Part shown: one piece after another, positions 27,729 to 36,808 of the stretch | Layout of the letters: each line of letters opens with the position of its first letter | Position numbering within the stretch: position 1 is the stretch's first letter | Assembly: GCF_035818615.1 (NCBI RefSeq) | Contig: NZ_JAYKZY010000002.1 | Span: 3,102,501-3,166,500, forward strand | Direction of reading: 5' to 3' | DNA from: Sphingobium sp. CR2-8 | GTDB lineage: Bacteria; Pseudomonadota; Alphaproteobacteria; Sphingomonadales; Sphingomonadaceae | DNA: 64,000 bases | Position numbers and translations under genes: made by a program | Notes under the pieces: model-generated | Database searches by the model: none | The model's input: the letters and a program-made list of their open reading frames with translations, nothing else | Told to the model about the DNA's origin: nothing

Positions 27729-28295
27729 TCAGAGCAGGCTGGTCGCGGACAGCGCCATGATCGCGCCGCTGAGCAGCAAGAGCGCGCCGCCGATCCAGCG
27801 GATCGCCCGTAGCGGCAGCACCGACAGGATGCGGCCGCGCAGCAGCACGACGGGCACGAGCGCCGCGATGACGCCGATCGCGCCGCCCACGCCTGCTAGC
27901 AACGGATCGGCGGTGCGGGTCGCAATACCCAGCACCAGAAATTGCGGACCGTCGCCAAAGCCCAGGATGAGCAGGCCCAGGGTAGTGGTCAGAAAGGCGC
28001 CCGTCGGCCATCCCGCCAGCGGATCGGGCGCGGAGACGGGCCAGAACAGGCCTGCGCCAAGGAAGAGGACAGAGAGCGCCATGAAGAGCAGCCGGGCGTC
28101 CGCCCCCAGCATCGGCCCGATCCATGCCCCGGCAAAAGCCGAGATGGCAGCATTGGCGATGGCGGCCAGGATGATCCCGGCGATGATCGCGCCATTGCGA
28201 TCATAGCGGGTCGCGAGCGCCAGGACGAGCCATTGGCCCTTGTCGCCGATCTCGCCCAGCAGGCAGCCGAGCAGGGCGAGGAGCAGGGCGTCCAC
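27729..28295 (-). CDS. TMEM165/GDT1 (UPF0016) family cation transporter
   Basis: The protein has 188 residues with six predicted membrane helices in two repeats. The family motif E-x-G-D-(K/R) is present in the first repeat as LGEIGDKGQWL. The second repeat has the degenerate LGFGDGPQFLVLG. Members export manganese or exchange Ca/Mn for protons. The cation here is inferred only from the family. Confidence 0.85.
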   Translation of the reverse strand: MDALLLALLGCLLGEIGDKGQWLVLALATRYDRNGAIIAGIILAAIANAAISAFAGAWIGPMLGADARLLFMALSVLFLGAGLFWPVSAPDPLAGWPTGAFLTTTLGLLILGFGDGPQFLVLGIATRTADPLLAGVGGAIGVIAALVPVVLLRGRILSVLPLRAIRWIGGALLLLSGAIMALSATSLL

Positions 28296-28307
28296 AGGCG
28301 GCGCGAA

Positions 28308-28634
28308 TCAGGCGCGCAAAGCGTTGACGGGCGCGGCGGGCATGCGCGGGACGAACGGAACGACCACGGCCCCCGTCGCCTCCTGCGCGATCGCATCACG
28401 CATCAGGTCGAGATAGGACAGCACGATCGGACCCAGGCCATGGAGCGACAACGCCGATTCGAGCGTACCGGCCAAGCCTTCGACCGTGTCGAGATGAAAG
28501 GCGCGGGCGATATGGCGAATCTGGTCGAGTTCGTCCTGGAGGCGGGGCACGGACATATGGCCGCGCTGGATCGCCAGCCCCTCCACCCGGCGCATCAGGT
28601 CGGTCAATATGGCCAGCATCGGATCATGTCGCAT
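28308..28634 (-). CDS. Hypothetical protein
   Basis: The protein has 108 residues from the ATG at 28634 (MRHDPMLAILTDLMRRVEGL). It is predicted helical, without signal peptide or cysteines, ending VPRMPAAPVNALRA. The frame is open further upstream but loses protein-like character there. No family recognised. It sits 12 bases from the GDT1-type gene and may be co-transcribed with it. Confidence 0.6.
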   Translation of the reverse strand: MRHDPMLAILTDLMRRVEGLAIQRGHMSVPRLQDELDQIRHIARAFHLDTVEGLAGTLESALSLHGLGPIVLSYLDLMRDAIAQEATGAVVVPFVPRMPAAPVNALRA

Positions 28635-28837
28635 GGGAAAGTCCCCCGTTTTTCGCCCCGAACGGATCATGCATGCAATGGGGTTAAAGGCGCGTAAAGC
28701 CTGCCTGACACCCCTGCGTCCTGGCGCGCCAAGTCTTGACAGCAAACCGAATCTGCCCCATGGGCCACGGCTGAAACGGGGCGGTCCGCTGTGGGCCGCT
28801 TTTCTTTTTACGCTTTTTACGACCAGGGAATAGGGCC

Positions 28838-29005
28838 ATGGCCAAGCCGGCAACCGTCAAGATCCGTCTCGTCAGCACGGCTGACACGGGTTTCTTCTAC
28901 GTCACGAAGAAGAACCCGCGTACCAAGACCGAGAAGTTCAGCTTCAACAAGTATGACCCGGTCGTGCGCAAGCATGTCGAGTTCAAGGAAGCCAAGATCA
29001 AGTAA
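28838..29005 (+). CDS. rpmG: 50S ribosomal protein L33
   Basis: The protein has 55 residues: [20 protein letters not shown], then [20 protein letters not shown] and [15 protein letters not shown]. This is a standard L33 of the cysteine-free type, zinc-independent. A ribosome-binding AGGG precedes the ATG. A TTGACA -35-like hexamer lies at 28736-28741. A terminator follows at 29057-29087. Stand-alone gene. Confidence 0.96.
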   Translation: MAKPATVKIRLVSTADTGFFYVTKKNPRTKTEKFSFNKYDPVVRKHVEFKEAKIK

Positions 29006-29056
29006 GCCGTTGCGGGCTTTGCGCCCGCGCGCTTGATCTTCGTTCTGTCGAACAGG

Positions 29057-29087
29057 AAGGCCCGTCCCTTTGTGGGAGCGGGCCTTT
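29057..29087 (+). terminator. Rho-independent terminator of rpmG
   Basis: Stem AAGGCCCG...CGGGCCTT with inner TCCC/GGGA pairing, followed by TTTT on the plus strand. It begins about 50 bases after the rpmG stop. Confidence 0.8.
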
Positions 29088-29129
29088 TCCTGTTGTCCCT
29101 GATGGTTGCTGCAAATGCGCGTGCGGGAC

Positions 29130-29154
29130 TGGGCCCCGGCCTGCGCCGGGGAAC
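29130..29154. repeat. Dispersed palindromic repeat, single copy
   Basis: One copy of the CCCCGGCCTGCGCCGGGG unit with flanking TGGG/AAC, downstream of the rpmG terminator. Same family as the copies at 4984, 26366 and 55082. Confidence 0.7.
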
Positions 29155-29226
29155 AGTGCAGCGCTGAACGAGAGGGGGCGCTCCTTTCGGAACGCCCCCT
29201 CCCCAACCCTCTCCTGAAGAAGATGT

Positions 29227-31107
29227 TTAGTTGCCGACGGGCTGGCCGTCCGTGCGGCGCACCACGATGGTCGAGGAGCGCGGCTGCTGACCCGATACCG
29301 GCCAGTTGCCAGTCGGATGCTGGATGTTGATGAAGAAGCTGCTGAGGTCCGGCGTATAGGCGATGCCGGTGATTTCGCAGCCCACGGGGCCGACCAGGAA
29401 GCGCTTCGACGCCTTGGTCGCCTGATCGACATAATACATCGAATTGTTGCCGAACGCCTGGACCATGTTGACCGCCGCACCGTTCAGCGTGCCCGCATTG
29501 CCGGTCAGATTATGATCGGTCTGAACCCACAGGCGACCCTGCGGGTCGATGCGCAGGCCATCGGGGCTGGAGAAATAATCGCCGTTGATGTTGCCCTTGA
29601 GATTGGCTTCGGCGAGCGAAGGATTGCCGGCCAGCAGGAACACTTCCCAAGTGAAGGCGGTCGCCAGCGGCGAGTCGCCATTTTCCCGGAATTTGAGGAT
29701 GTGGCCGTGCAGGTTGGTGACGCGCGGGTTGGGATTGTCGGTGACGCGGCGGCCGCTATTGTTGGTCAGCGTCACGAAGATCGACTGGCGGTTGGGCGCG
29801 ACCGTGATCCATTCCGGACGGTCCATGATCGTACCGCCCGCCACGCGCGCGGCCGATGCGGTGTTGATGAGAACGTCGGACTGGGTCGCGAAATTGACGA
29901 CGGTCGGCGCGGCGGGCGTGGTCGACTGGCTGACATTGCCCGGATCGGACGCGCCGGGGACCAGGCCGTTCTGCCCTTGGACCAGCGCGCGCCATTCGCC
30001 CGTGCCGTTCGCGTTGAAGCGCGCGACATAGAGCGTACCATAGTCGAGCAGGTTGGTGTTCGCGGCGCGATTGGTGGTGCTGTAGGCCTGATCGGGCACG
30101 AATTTGTAGATGCAGCCCGGCGTCGAATCGTCACCCATGTAGAAGGCGACGCGGTTGTTGGCGTCGTTCATATAGGCCGTGTTTTCGTGGCTGAAACGGC
30201 CGAGCGCGGTGCGCTTGGTCGCGGGCGCGAGTTCCTGATAGGGGTCGATTTCGACCACCCAGCCATAATGGTTGTTGGGGCGGGTCGTGTCGATATAGTT
30301 GTTCGTGGTTTCTTCGCAGGTGAGGTAGGTGCCCCAGGGCGTGCGACCGCTGGAGCAGTTGTTCAGCATGCCGCGCACGGTGCTGCCGATCACGCCTGCG
30401 GCCGGGCCGCCGACACGATAGTCGGTGTTGCCGCTGTAGCGCTTGTTGAAGCGCGAACCGGCCTTCACCGCGAACTTGCCGTCCGTGCCCTTGGCGACTT
30501 CGACCACGGCGATGCCGACGGCCGACAGCGCGATTTCCTTTTGCGCGGTCGTGGCGGTCGCGGCGTTGTAGCTGCCGCTGGCGAACAGGATATTATAGTC
30601 GGGCAGTTCGAAGTTGATGGCGAGCAGGCCGCCGCTGTTGGGGTTGGTGCCCGACAGTTCGAAAAATTCCATGCCGTCATGGTTGCCGCCGGCCCAGGCC
30701 GCCGTCTGCGTGACGCTGGTGGGGAAGGTGCCGTTGACGAAGGCGGTGCCCGCTTCGACCAGGTCGCCGGCCTTGAGCAGCACGTCCACGGTGTAGCCCG
30801 CAGGCACGGTGACGGTATCGTTGCCGTTGATCGCCACCGACGCGAAATTGATGCCGAAGCTGGGCGCGGGCGTCGGGGTTGGGGTCGGCGTGGGTGTCGG
30901 GGTGCCGCCATCCGAATCATTGTCGTCGCCGCAAGCGCCCAGCGCGCCCAGCATCGGCAGGGTGGCGAGGCCGAGCAGACCGTTCTTCAGGACGGAACGG
31001 CGGCCGGGATTGGCGGCGATGATGGCTTCCAGGCTCTGGTCGCCCATATCGATGGTGGGCTGCGCATCGCGATAGGGCGCGCGCGCTTCGTCGGTCAGAT
31101 GAGACAT
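29227..31107 (-). CDS. phoX: PhoX-family alkaline phosphatase, Tat-type lipoprotein
   Basis: PhoX enzymes are calcium/iron-dependent phosphomonoesterases exported folded by Tat. The protein has 626 residues. A twin-arginine signal (GRRSVLKNGLLGLATLPMLG) ends in a possible lipobox ALGAC. A (TP)n linker (about residues 68-80) follows. DUF839/PhoX landmarks are GGNHDGMEFFEL, CSSGRTPWGTYLTCEE, RFSHENTAYM, MDRPEWITV and SPDGLRIDPQGRLWVQTD. A three-unit Pho-box-like element lies about 110 bases upstream, fitting induction on phosphate limitation. Confidence 0.88.
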   Translation of the reverse strand: MSHLTDEARAPYRDAQPTIDMGDQSLEAIIAANPGRRSVLKNGLLGLATLPMLGALGACGDDNDSDGGTPTPTPTPTPTPAPSFGINFASVAINGNDTVTVPAGYTVDVLLKAGDLVEAGTAFVNGTFPTSVTQTAAWAGGNHDGMEFFELSGTNPNSGGLLAINFELPDYNILFASGSYNAATATTAQKEIALSAVGIAVVEVAKGTDGKFAVKAGSRFNKRYSGNTDYRVGGPAAGVIGSTVRGMLNNCSSGRTPWGTYLTCEETTNNYIDTTRPNNHYGWVVEIDPYQELAPATKRTALGRFSHENTAYMNDANNRVAFYMGDDSTPGCIYKFVPDQAYSTTNRAANTNLLDYGTLYVARFNANGTGEWRALVQGQNGLVPGASDPGNVSQSTTPAAPTVVNFATQSDVLINTASAARVAGGTIMDRPEWITVAPNRQSIFVTLTNNSGRRVTDNPNPRVTNLHGHILKFRENGDSPLATAFTWEVFLLAGNPSLAEANLKGNINGDYFSSPDGLRIDPQGRLWVQTDHNLTGNAGTLNGAAVNMVQAFGNNSMYYVDQATKASKRFLVGPVGCEITGIAYTPDLSSFFINIQHPTGNWPVSGQQPRSSTIVVRRTDGQPVGN

Positions 31108-31216
31108 GGTGGAATTACCCCTGTGCAGTGTCAGGCTGTCGACCGGCGGTCGCGCCCTTGCGAAACGGGGGTTGGCAGAGAAGAATGACGGGCGGAGGGC
31201 TGATTGATGTAGGCCG

Positions 31217-31245
31217 CGTGAAAGGATGATGACGATCGCGTGAAG
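31217..31245 (-). promoter_or_regulatory. Pho-box-like array upstream of phoX
   Basis: On the minus strand three 7-base units CTTCACG (31239-31245), CGTCATC (31228-31234) and TTTCACG (31217-31223) are spaced exactly 11 bases apart. This is the layout of PhoB-binding direct repeats (consensus CTGTCAT every 11 bases). The units match the consensus imperfectly; the spacing and the downstream phosphatase gene are the main support. Confidence 0.55.
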
Positions 31246-31260
31246 CCTGTTGCAGTCCGG

Positions 31261-31623
31261 TTACAGCAGGGCGTTCACCTGCTCCACGAAACGCAGGACA
31301 GAGATCGGCTTCGACACATAGGCCTGCGCTCCGGCGGCGCGAATCCGGTCCTCGTCGCCATGGCCGGCATAGGCGGTGACGGCCATGATCGGGACGGCGG
31401 ACAGGCGATCGTCGGCCTTGAGCGACACGATGAGGTCGAGGCCGCTGACATGGGGCAGGTGAATGTCGGTAATGACGAGGTCGGGCAGGAAGTCGCGCGC
31501 CTGCGCCAGAACGTCGCGCCCGTCGCGCAGCGGCAACACCTCATGCCCGTGCGCGCGCAGCAGGTCGCAAAAAAGTTTGAGATTGAGTTCGTTGTCCTCG
31601 ACAACGAGCACGCGCTTTGCCAC
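31261..31623 (-). CDS. divK: Single-domain response regulator DivK
   Basis: DivK is a CheY-like receiver that controls cell polarity and the CtrA pathway in alphaproteobacteria. The protein has 120 residues. The acidic pair is E9/D10 (VVEDNELN), the phospho-acceptor D53 (VITDIHLPHVSG), T83 (AVTAYAG) and K105 (YVSKPIS). No output domain. The DUF3572 gene divergent from it is the usual neighbour of divK in this group, supporting the name. Confidence 0.92.
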   Translation of the reverse strand: MAKRVLVVEDNELNLKLFCDLLRAHGHEVLPLRDGRDVLAQARDFLPDLVITDIHLPHVSGLDLIVSLKADDRLSAVPIMAVTAYAGHGDEDRIRAAGAQAYVSKPISVLRFVEQVNALL

Positions 31624-31690
31624 CAGTCACCCGCGGTCCAAAAATGCCTTTGGAGCGCGCCTATAGCCGCCCCCACCCCGAGAACCAATC

Positions 31691-31978
31691 ATGCGACCCG
31701 ACACAGAGAATGGCAAGCAGGATAGCAGTCCGGATGCCGCGACGCTGGCGCTGATGGCGCTGGGATGGACGCTGAGCGATGGCGGGCGGGCCGATCGGCT
31801 GCTGTCGCTGACGGGCCTGGACGCCAATGCGTTGCGCGCGGGGATCGACAATCCCGCGATATTGGGCGCGGTGCTGGCGTTCCTGGCGGATCATGAGCCG
31901 GACCTGATCGCCTGCGCCGAGGCGATCGACACCAGCCCCGCCGCGCTGATCGCGGCGCAGGAGAGATTGAACCGATGA
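31691..31978 (+). CDS. DUF3572 family protein
   Basis: A 95-residue soluble helical protein: DAATLALMALGWTLSDGGRA, LLSLTGLDANALR and GAVLAFLADHEPDLIACAEA are the family's conserved blocks. Function unknown. It is almost always found beside divK. Its stop overlaps the start of the HAD gene by 4 bases. Confidence 0.88.
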   Translation: MRPDTENGKQDSSPDAATLALMALGWTLSDGGRADRLLSLTGLDANALRAGIDNPAILGAVLAFLADHEPDLIACAEAIDTSPAALIAAQERLNR

Positions 31979-32631
31979 CCCGCCCCCTGATCGTCACCGA
32001 CTGCGACGAGGTGCTGCTGCACATGGTCGTCCCGTTCCGCCAGTGGCTGGACGAGACGCACGCCGTGCATTTCGACATGCGCGACCGCGGCTTTGCCGAA
32101 GCGCTGCGCCACAAGGATAGCGGCCTAGTGGTGGAACGCGAACGGGTTTGGGAATTGCTGCTGGGTTTTTTCGAGACGGAGATGCACCGGCAGATGCCGA
32201 TCAGCGGCGCGATGGAAGCGCTGGCGCGGCTGGCGCAAGTCGCCGATATCGTGGTGCTGACCAATATCACGGAACGGCACCAGCAGGCGCGGGCGGAGCA
32301 ACTGGCGTCCCATGGCCTGACCGCGCCGGTCTATTGGAATCAGGGTGGCAAGGGACCGCCGCTCGCGAAGATCGTGGCGGAGCGCCAGCCCGGCGCTGTC
32401 CTGTTCATCGACGATCTGGCCGAACATCATCGGTCCGTTGCAGCGCATGCGCCCCATGTCTGGCGGCTGCACATGGTGGGCGAACCGGAAATCGCCGCCC
32501 ATGTGGCCGACGCCCCCCATGCCCATGCCCGGATCGACGACTGGGCGGCCGCCGAAACATGGATCACCGACAGGCTGGCGCAGGGGCCAGCCCCGATCGA
32601 CATTCCCACAACCCACGGAGTCCTTTCATGA
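31975..32631 (+). CDS. HAD-superfamily hydrolase
   Basis: The protein has 218 residues. HAD motif I is LIVTDCDEVLLHM (DxDxV/T), motif II VVLTNITERH, the lysine region is WNQGGKGPPLAKI and motif IV VLFIDDLAEHH. Probably a small-molecule phosphatase; the substrate is unknown. It is translationally coupled to DUF3572 upstream and RidA downstream, each by an ATGA overlap. Confidence 0.85.
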   Translation: MTRPLIVTDCDEVLLHMVVPFRQWLDETHAVHFDMRDRGFAEALRHKDSGLVVERERVWELLLGFFETEMHRQMPISGAMEALARLAQVADIVVLTNITERHQQARAEQLASHGLTAPVYWNQGGKGPPLAKIVAERQPGAVLFIDDLAEHHRSVAAHAPHVWRLHMVGEPEIAAHVADAPHAHARIDDWAAAETWITDRLAQGPAPIDIPTTHGVLS

Positions 32632-33092
32632 GCATCGAAGCCCGCCTGACCGAACTGGGTATCACCCTGCCCCAGGCCGCCGCCCCGGTCGCCGCCTATG
32701 TCGCGGGGGTCGAGGCCAATGGCCTGCTACACATCAGCGGGCAGATCGCACTCGCCCCCGACGGGCTGATGACCGGCCGGTTGGGCGAGGACCGCGACCT
32801 GGACTATGGCGTCGCCGCCGCGCGGGTGTGCGGCCTCAACCTCATCGCGCAGATGAAGGCGGCATTGGGATCGCTGGACCGGGTCGAGCGCGTCGTGAAG
32901 CTGGGCGCGTTCATCGCCAGCGCCCCGTCCTTCACCGACCAGCCCAAGGTCGCCAACGGCGCGTCGGAACTGATGGTCGAGGTCTTCGGCGAGGCGGGCA
33001 AGCATGCGCGCAGCGCGGTGGGCGTACCGGTGTTGCCGCTCGGCGCAGTGGTCGAAATCGATGCGGTCGTGCTTGTCCGGCCCGAGGCCTGA
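32628..33092 (+). CDS. RidA family protein
   Basis: The protein has 154 residues from the ATG at 32628. RidA proteins hydrolyse reactive enamine/imine intermediates. Blocks seen are LLHISGQIALAPDG, AAARVCGLNLIAQMKAALG, VVKLGAFIAS and ARSAVGVPVLPLGAVVEIDA. The arginine usually needed for catalysis in RidA proper is replaced in this branch (YjgH/RidA-like), so deaminase activity is uncertain. Coupled to the HAD gene. Confidence 0.88.
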   Translation: MSIEARLTELGITLPQAAAPVAAYVAGVEANGLLHISGQIALAPDGLMTGRLGEDRDLDYGVAAARVCGLNLIAQMKAALGSLDRVERVVKLGAFIASAPSFTDQPKVANGASELMVEVFGEAGKHARSAVGVPVLPLGAVVEIDAVVLVRPEA

Positions 33093-33792
33093 TTTTCCGA
33101 TCGACCGCCCCTTCGCCCATCGTGGGTTGCATGGGGTGCGGGCGAGCGAGAACGGGATGGCGGCGTTCGATGCCGCCATCGCCGCCGGATATGGCATCGA
33201 ATGCGATGTCCGGGCGAGCCGCGATGGCGTCGCCTTCGTCTTTCACGATGCGACATTGGGACGGATGGGGGCAAGCGACGAGGCTCTCGCGGCCCTGGAT
33301 GCGACGGCGCTGGACGGCATGATGCTGCCCGATGGCGGCGTGGTGCCGCGCCTTTCGGCCCTGCTGGCGCGATGCGGCGGGCGCGTGCCTTTGTTGGTCG
33401 AGATCAAGACCGAGGGTCGCGACGTCGATCCTGTTTGCGCCGCCGTGGCGCGCGACCTGGCGGGCTGGCCCGATGCGCCGGTGGCGGTCATGTCGTTCAA
33501 TCCATGGGCGATACGCTGGTTCGTGAGACAGCGAGTTGGACAGTATCGCGGGCTTGTCGTGACCCAGCAAGGCAAGGGTAGAATAGGCGGCGCGATCGAA
33601 CGCGCCCTTGCACTTTGGCTGTCGGCACCCGATTTTCTGGCCTGTGATATTCGCGACCTGCCATCCCGCCTGTCCCGCCGCGCCCGCATGCAAGGGCGCC
33701 CCGTGCTGACATGGACCGTGCGCAGCGCCGCCGATCGCGCGCGGGCGGCGATCCATGCCGACCAGATCATCTTCGAGATCAGCCATGACTGA
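33061..33792 (+). CDS. Glycerophosphodiester phosphodiesterase
   Basis: The protein has about 243 residues if begun at the ATG at 33061; a TTG at 33073 is an alternative and no start has a strong ribosome-binding site. It overlaps the end of ridA. The catalytic signature is complete: FAHRGLHG, ECDVRASRDGVAFVFHDATL (metal-binding Glu/Asp and the second histidine), LLVEIKTEG and the C-terminal TWTVRS. No signal peptide, so cytosolic. It cleaves glycerophosphodiesters to glycerol-3-phosphate and alcohols. Its stop overlaps the next gene by 8 bases. Confidence 0.9.
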   Translation: MRSCLSGPRPDFPIDRPFAHRGLHGVRASENGMAAFDAAIAAGYGIECDVRASRDGVAFVFHDATLGRMGASDEALAALDATALDGMMLPDGGVVPRLSALLARCGGRVPLLVEIKTEGRDVDPVCAAVARDLAGWPDAPVAVMSFNPWAIRWFVRQRVGQYRGLVVTQQGKGRIGGAIERALALWLSAPDFLACDIRDLPSRLSRRARMQGRPVLTWTVRSAADRARAAIHADQIIFEISHD

Positions 33793-34918
33793 CGTGGTGG
33801 CGCGCATCGGATCGGGGGTCGCAGACTTCGATCGCGACCAGTGGAACGCCTGCGCTTGTTCAGCTAACCCATTTATAAACTGGGATTTTCTGGTTGCACT
33901 GGAGCGATCCGGCAGCGTGGGCGACGGAACGGGCTGGCAGCCACTGCCGATCGTGATCGACGGGCCGGACGGGCGGATCGCGGCGGCCGCGCCTGCCTAT
34001 GGCAAGAGTCACAGCCAAGGCGAATATGTGTTCGACCACAGCTGGGCCGATGCGTGGGAACGGGCGGGTCGGCGCTATTATCCCAAGATCCAGATCGCCG
34101 CGCCTTTCTCCCCCGTACCCGGTCCCCGTCTGTTGCTACGCGATGTGGCCCAGGCGCCCGCGCTGATCGTCGGGATCGAAATGCTGGTGGAGCGCCACGA
34201 CCTGTCGTCAGCCCATGCGACCTTCATCGACCCGGCGGAGGTGTCTCTTTTCGAGGCGGCGGGGTGGCTGATCCGGGAGGACAGCCAGTTCCACTGGACC
34301 AACAGGGGCTATGGCAGTTTCACGGACTTTCTGGCCGACCTGTCGAGCGAGAAGCGCAAGAATATCCGCAAGGAACGCGCCCGCGCGGTCGAGGGGCTGG
34401 AGATCGTCCACCTGACGGGCAGCGACCTGACCGAGGCGCATTGGGATATTTTCTGGCAATTCTATCAGGATACGGGCGCGCGCAAATGGGGGCAGCCTTA
34501 TCTCACCCGCGCTTTCTTCTCGATATTGGGCGAAACGATGGCCGACAGGGTGCTGTTGATCCTGGCGCTGCGCGACGGACAGCCGATCGCGGGCGCGCTC
34601 AACCTGATCGGCGGGGATACGCTATACGGCCGTTATTGGGGTTGCACGCAGGACGTGCCCAACCTGCATTTCGAACTATGCTATTATCAGGCGATCGACG
34701 CGGCGATCGCGCGCGGCCTCCACAAGGTGGAGGCGGGCGCACAGGGCGGACACAAGCTGGCGCGGGGCTATGCGCCCGAGCCGACCTTTTCCGCGCATTA
34801 TCTGCCCGATGCAGGGTTCCGCAGGGCTGTCGCCGATTTCCTGACGGCCGAACGCGCAGGCGTGCAGCAGGACCGGATGTGGCTGGCCGAACGGACGCCG
34901 TTCAAAAAAGGCGACTGA
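33785..34918 (+). CDS. GNAT-fold (FemAB-like, DUF482) acyltransferase
   Basis: The protein has 377 residues from the ATG at 33785. Landmarks of this family are CSANPFINWDFLVALERSGS, FDHSWADAWERAGRRYYPK, SSEKRKNIRKERARAVEGL, GRYWGCTQDVPNLHFELCYY and KVEAGAQGGHKLARGYAP. The fold is GNAT-like and related to FemAB aminoacyl transferases. The substrate is not established. Overlaps the GDPD gene by 8 bases, so it belongs to the same run as DUF3572-HAD-RidA-GDPD. Confidence 0.87.
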   Translation: MTDVVARIGSGVADFDRDQWNACACSANPFINWDFLVALERSGSVGDGTGWQPLPIVIDGPDGRIAAAAPAYGKSHSQGEYVFDHSWADAWERAGRRYYPKIQIAAPFSPVPGPRLLLRDVAQAPALIVGIEMLVERHDLSSAHATFIDPAEVSLFEAAGWLIREDSQFHWTNRGYGSFTDFLADLSSEKRKNIRKERARAVEGLEIVHLTGSDLTEAHWDIFWQFYQDTGARKWGQPYLTRAFFSILGETMADRVLLILALRDGQPIAGALNLIGGDTLYGRYWGCTQDVPNLHFELCYYQAIDAAIARGLHKVEAGAQGGHKLARGYAPEPTFSAHYLPDAGFRRAVADFLTAERAGVQQDRMWLAERTPFKKGD

Positions 34919-35215
34919 TCAGGCGGCGCGCAACTGGCTGGCGGCGATGACGGCACGGGCCTGGCGCTGCGCCTCGGCGATTTCGCGCGCGGTCATTTCC
35001 TCGGCGATTTCGGCGCGCATGGATTGACCCTGTTCGCTGCCGCGCGATGCGGCGAGGTTGAACCACTTATGCGCTTCGACCAGATCAATCGGCAGGTCGC
35101 CCGTGCCGCAGCTATAGGCCACGCCCAGGTCAAAGCAATCTTCCGCCGATGCATATGCCCCCCGCGACAGGCGGGCTTCCATTAAAAATTCTGCGCTCTT
35201 GATGCTGTTGCCCAT
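34919..35215 (-). CDS. Small Sel1-repeat-like protein
   Basis: The protein has 98 residues from the ATG at 35215 (MGNSIKSAEFLMEARLSRGA). It contains a single Sel1/TPR-like repeat: AEDCFDLGVAYSCGTGDLPI then DLVEAHKWFNLAASRG. A charged amphipathic C-terminal helix follows. Such repeats mediate protein contacts. The stop abuts the stop of the convergent acyltransferase gene. Confidence 0.75.
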   Translation of the reverse strand: MGNSIKSAEFLMEARLSRGAYASAEDCFDLGVAYSCGTGDLPIDLVEAHKWFNLAASRGSEQGQSMRAEIAEEMTAREIAEAQRQARAVIAASQLRAA

Positions 35216-35441
35216 GTGATTTCCCCTGTTCCTCAATCTAATTCAATGGATCTGGACCCCCTTTTCCACGAACAGCAGGTTTGACCGGGAAGCGATAAAA
35301 AATGGTTAACGTCGTTTTTGCTATATGTGCCGGACTTGAAGTGCGCTTGCCCTGTTCTCGACCGATCGCTGGCACGACTTCCTGCGACCAGTGGCGGATT
35401 GGGACTGGCATCACCGGGCCGATGCCCGCATAGCGCCCGGC

Positions 35442-36712
35442 ATGAGTCACGTCCCCCCGTTTCGCCGGTTCCCGCGCGCAAGGACATCCACTTTCGCGAA
35501 TTCGTGCTGCTGTGCGCGTGCCTGATGGCGATGAACGCGCTGTCGATCGACCCGATGCTGCCTGCACTGCCGGAGATCGGTCGTGACCTGGCCATCCCGC
35601 ATCCCAACGACCGCCAGCTGATCATCAGCGTCTATTTCCTGGGACTGGGCTTCGGGTCGCTGCTGTTCGGCGTGTTGTCCGACCGATATGGCCGCAAACG
35701 CGTGCTGGGCTGGGCGATGGCGCTGTTCATCCTGTCGTCGGTGGCCTGCGCCAGCGCGCAGAGCTTTGTCATGATGCTGGCAGGCCGGGGCTGCGCCGGA
35801 TTCTTTGCGGGGGCAAGCCGCGTCATCACCGTCGGCATCGTGCGCGACCGGTTTCGCGGCGACGCCATGGCGCGGGTCATGTCGCTGATCTTCGCCGTTT
35901 TCATGCTGATCCCCGTCGTCGCGCCCAGTTTCGGCCAGGCGATCCTGCTGGTCGCACCGTGGCGCTGGATATTCTGGGTGCTGGTGATTTTGGCGAGCAT
36001 GATCCTGACATGGATGCTGGTGCGCCTGCCCGAGACGCTGGCGGTGGAGAACCGGATGCGGATCACGGCCCGGTCGCTGTGGCAGACGGTCGCCATGGTC
36101 ATACGCACGCGCAGTTCGATCGGCTATATGCTGGCGAGCGGCGTGGTGATGGGTGGGCTGATCGGGTTCATCCTGTCGGTCCAGCAGATTTTCTTCGACG
36201 TGTTCGATGCGCAGGCCTTTTTCCCGATCGGTTTTGCGGTGATCGCAGGATGCATGGGCATCGGCAGCCTGATCAACAGCAGGCTGGTCCAGCGATTCGG
36301 CGCGCGGCGGATGAGTCAGAGCGCGCTGGTCGCCTTCATCCTGATCGCGGCGGTCCACCTGGCAGTGATCCTGACGGGCCTGGAGACGCTGGTCACGTTC
36401 ATGGTGTTGCAGGCGATGACGATGCTGACCGTGTCCTTCACCGCATCCAATTTCAGCGCGATTTCGATGGAGCCGTTCCACAAGGGCGCGGGGGTCGCCT
36501 CCTCCTTTCAGGCGTTCCTGACGACCGCCTTGTCGAGCGCGCTGGGCAGCATCGTGGGGCGCGCTTTCAACGGCACCACCCTGCCCTTCACCATCGGACT
36601 GCTAGTGTTCGGCATCGGATCGTTCCTGATCGTGATCTGGGCCGAGCGCGGCAAGCTGTTCACCCGGCCCCATCATGGCGCTCTGCGGGATGTCGAGGTC
36701 GATTTTCACTGA
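35442..36712 (+). CDS. MFS multidrug transporter, Bcr/CflA type (start disrupted by a probable frameshift)
   Basis: Drug:proton antiporter with about twelve helices. Helix 1 is EFVLLCACLMAMNALSIDPM. The MFS loop motif A is LLFGVLSDRYGRKRVLG, and AGRGCAGFFAGASRVITVGI follows. The natural start appears to be the ATG at 35442. Read as given it goes out of frame at C6 35453-35458; one extra C yields MSHVPPVSPVPARKDIHFRE joined to helix 1. The main frame is also open upstream to 35318, but with unlikely sequence. A shared terminator follows at 36768. Confidence 0.85.
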
Positions 36713-36767
36713 TCGGAAGAGAAGCGGGGGGCCTCGACAGGCGCAGCACGAACGGTGAAAGGGTCGT

Positions 36768-36798
36768 AAAAAGGGGGCGGATGACCGCCCCCTTTTTT
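36768..36798. terminator. Bidirectional rho-independent terminator
   Basis: AAAAAGGGGGCGG, ATGA, CCGCCCCCTTTTTT: a GC-rich stem with a 4-base loop, A-tract on one side and T-tract on the other. It lies between the stops of the MFS gene (plus) and the permease gene (minus) and can serve both. Confidence 0.9.
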
Positions 36799-36808
36799 GT
36801 GTGTCGTG

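Noticed and set aside
30860..30905. Short tandem repeat as a phase-variable tract in phoX
   Set aside because: It encodes a (Thr-Pro)n linker right after the lipobox, as in many exported lipoproteins. The copies are not identical at the DNA level in unit length that would favour slippage out of frame.
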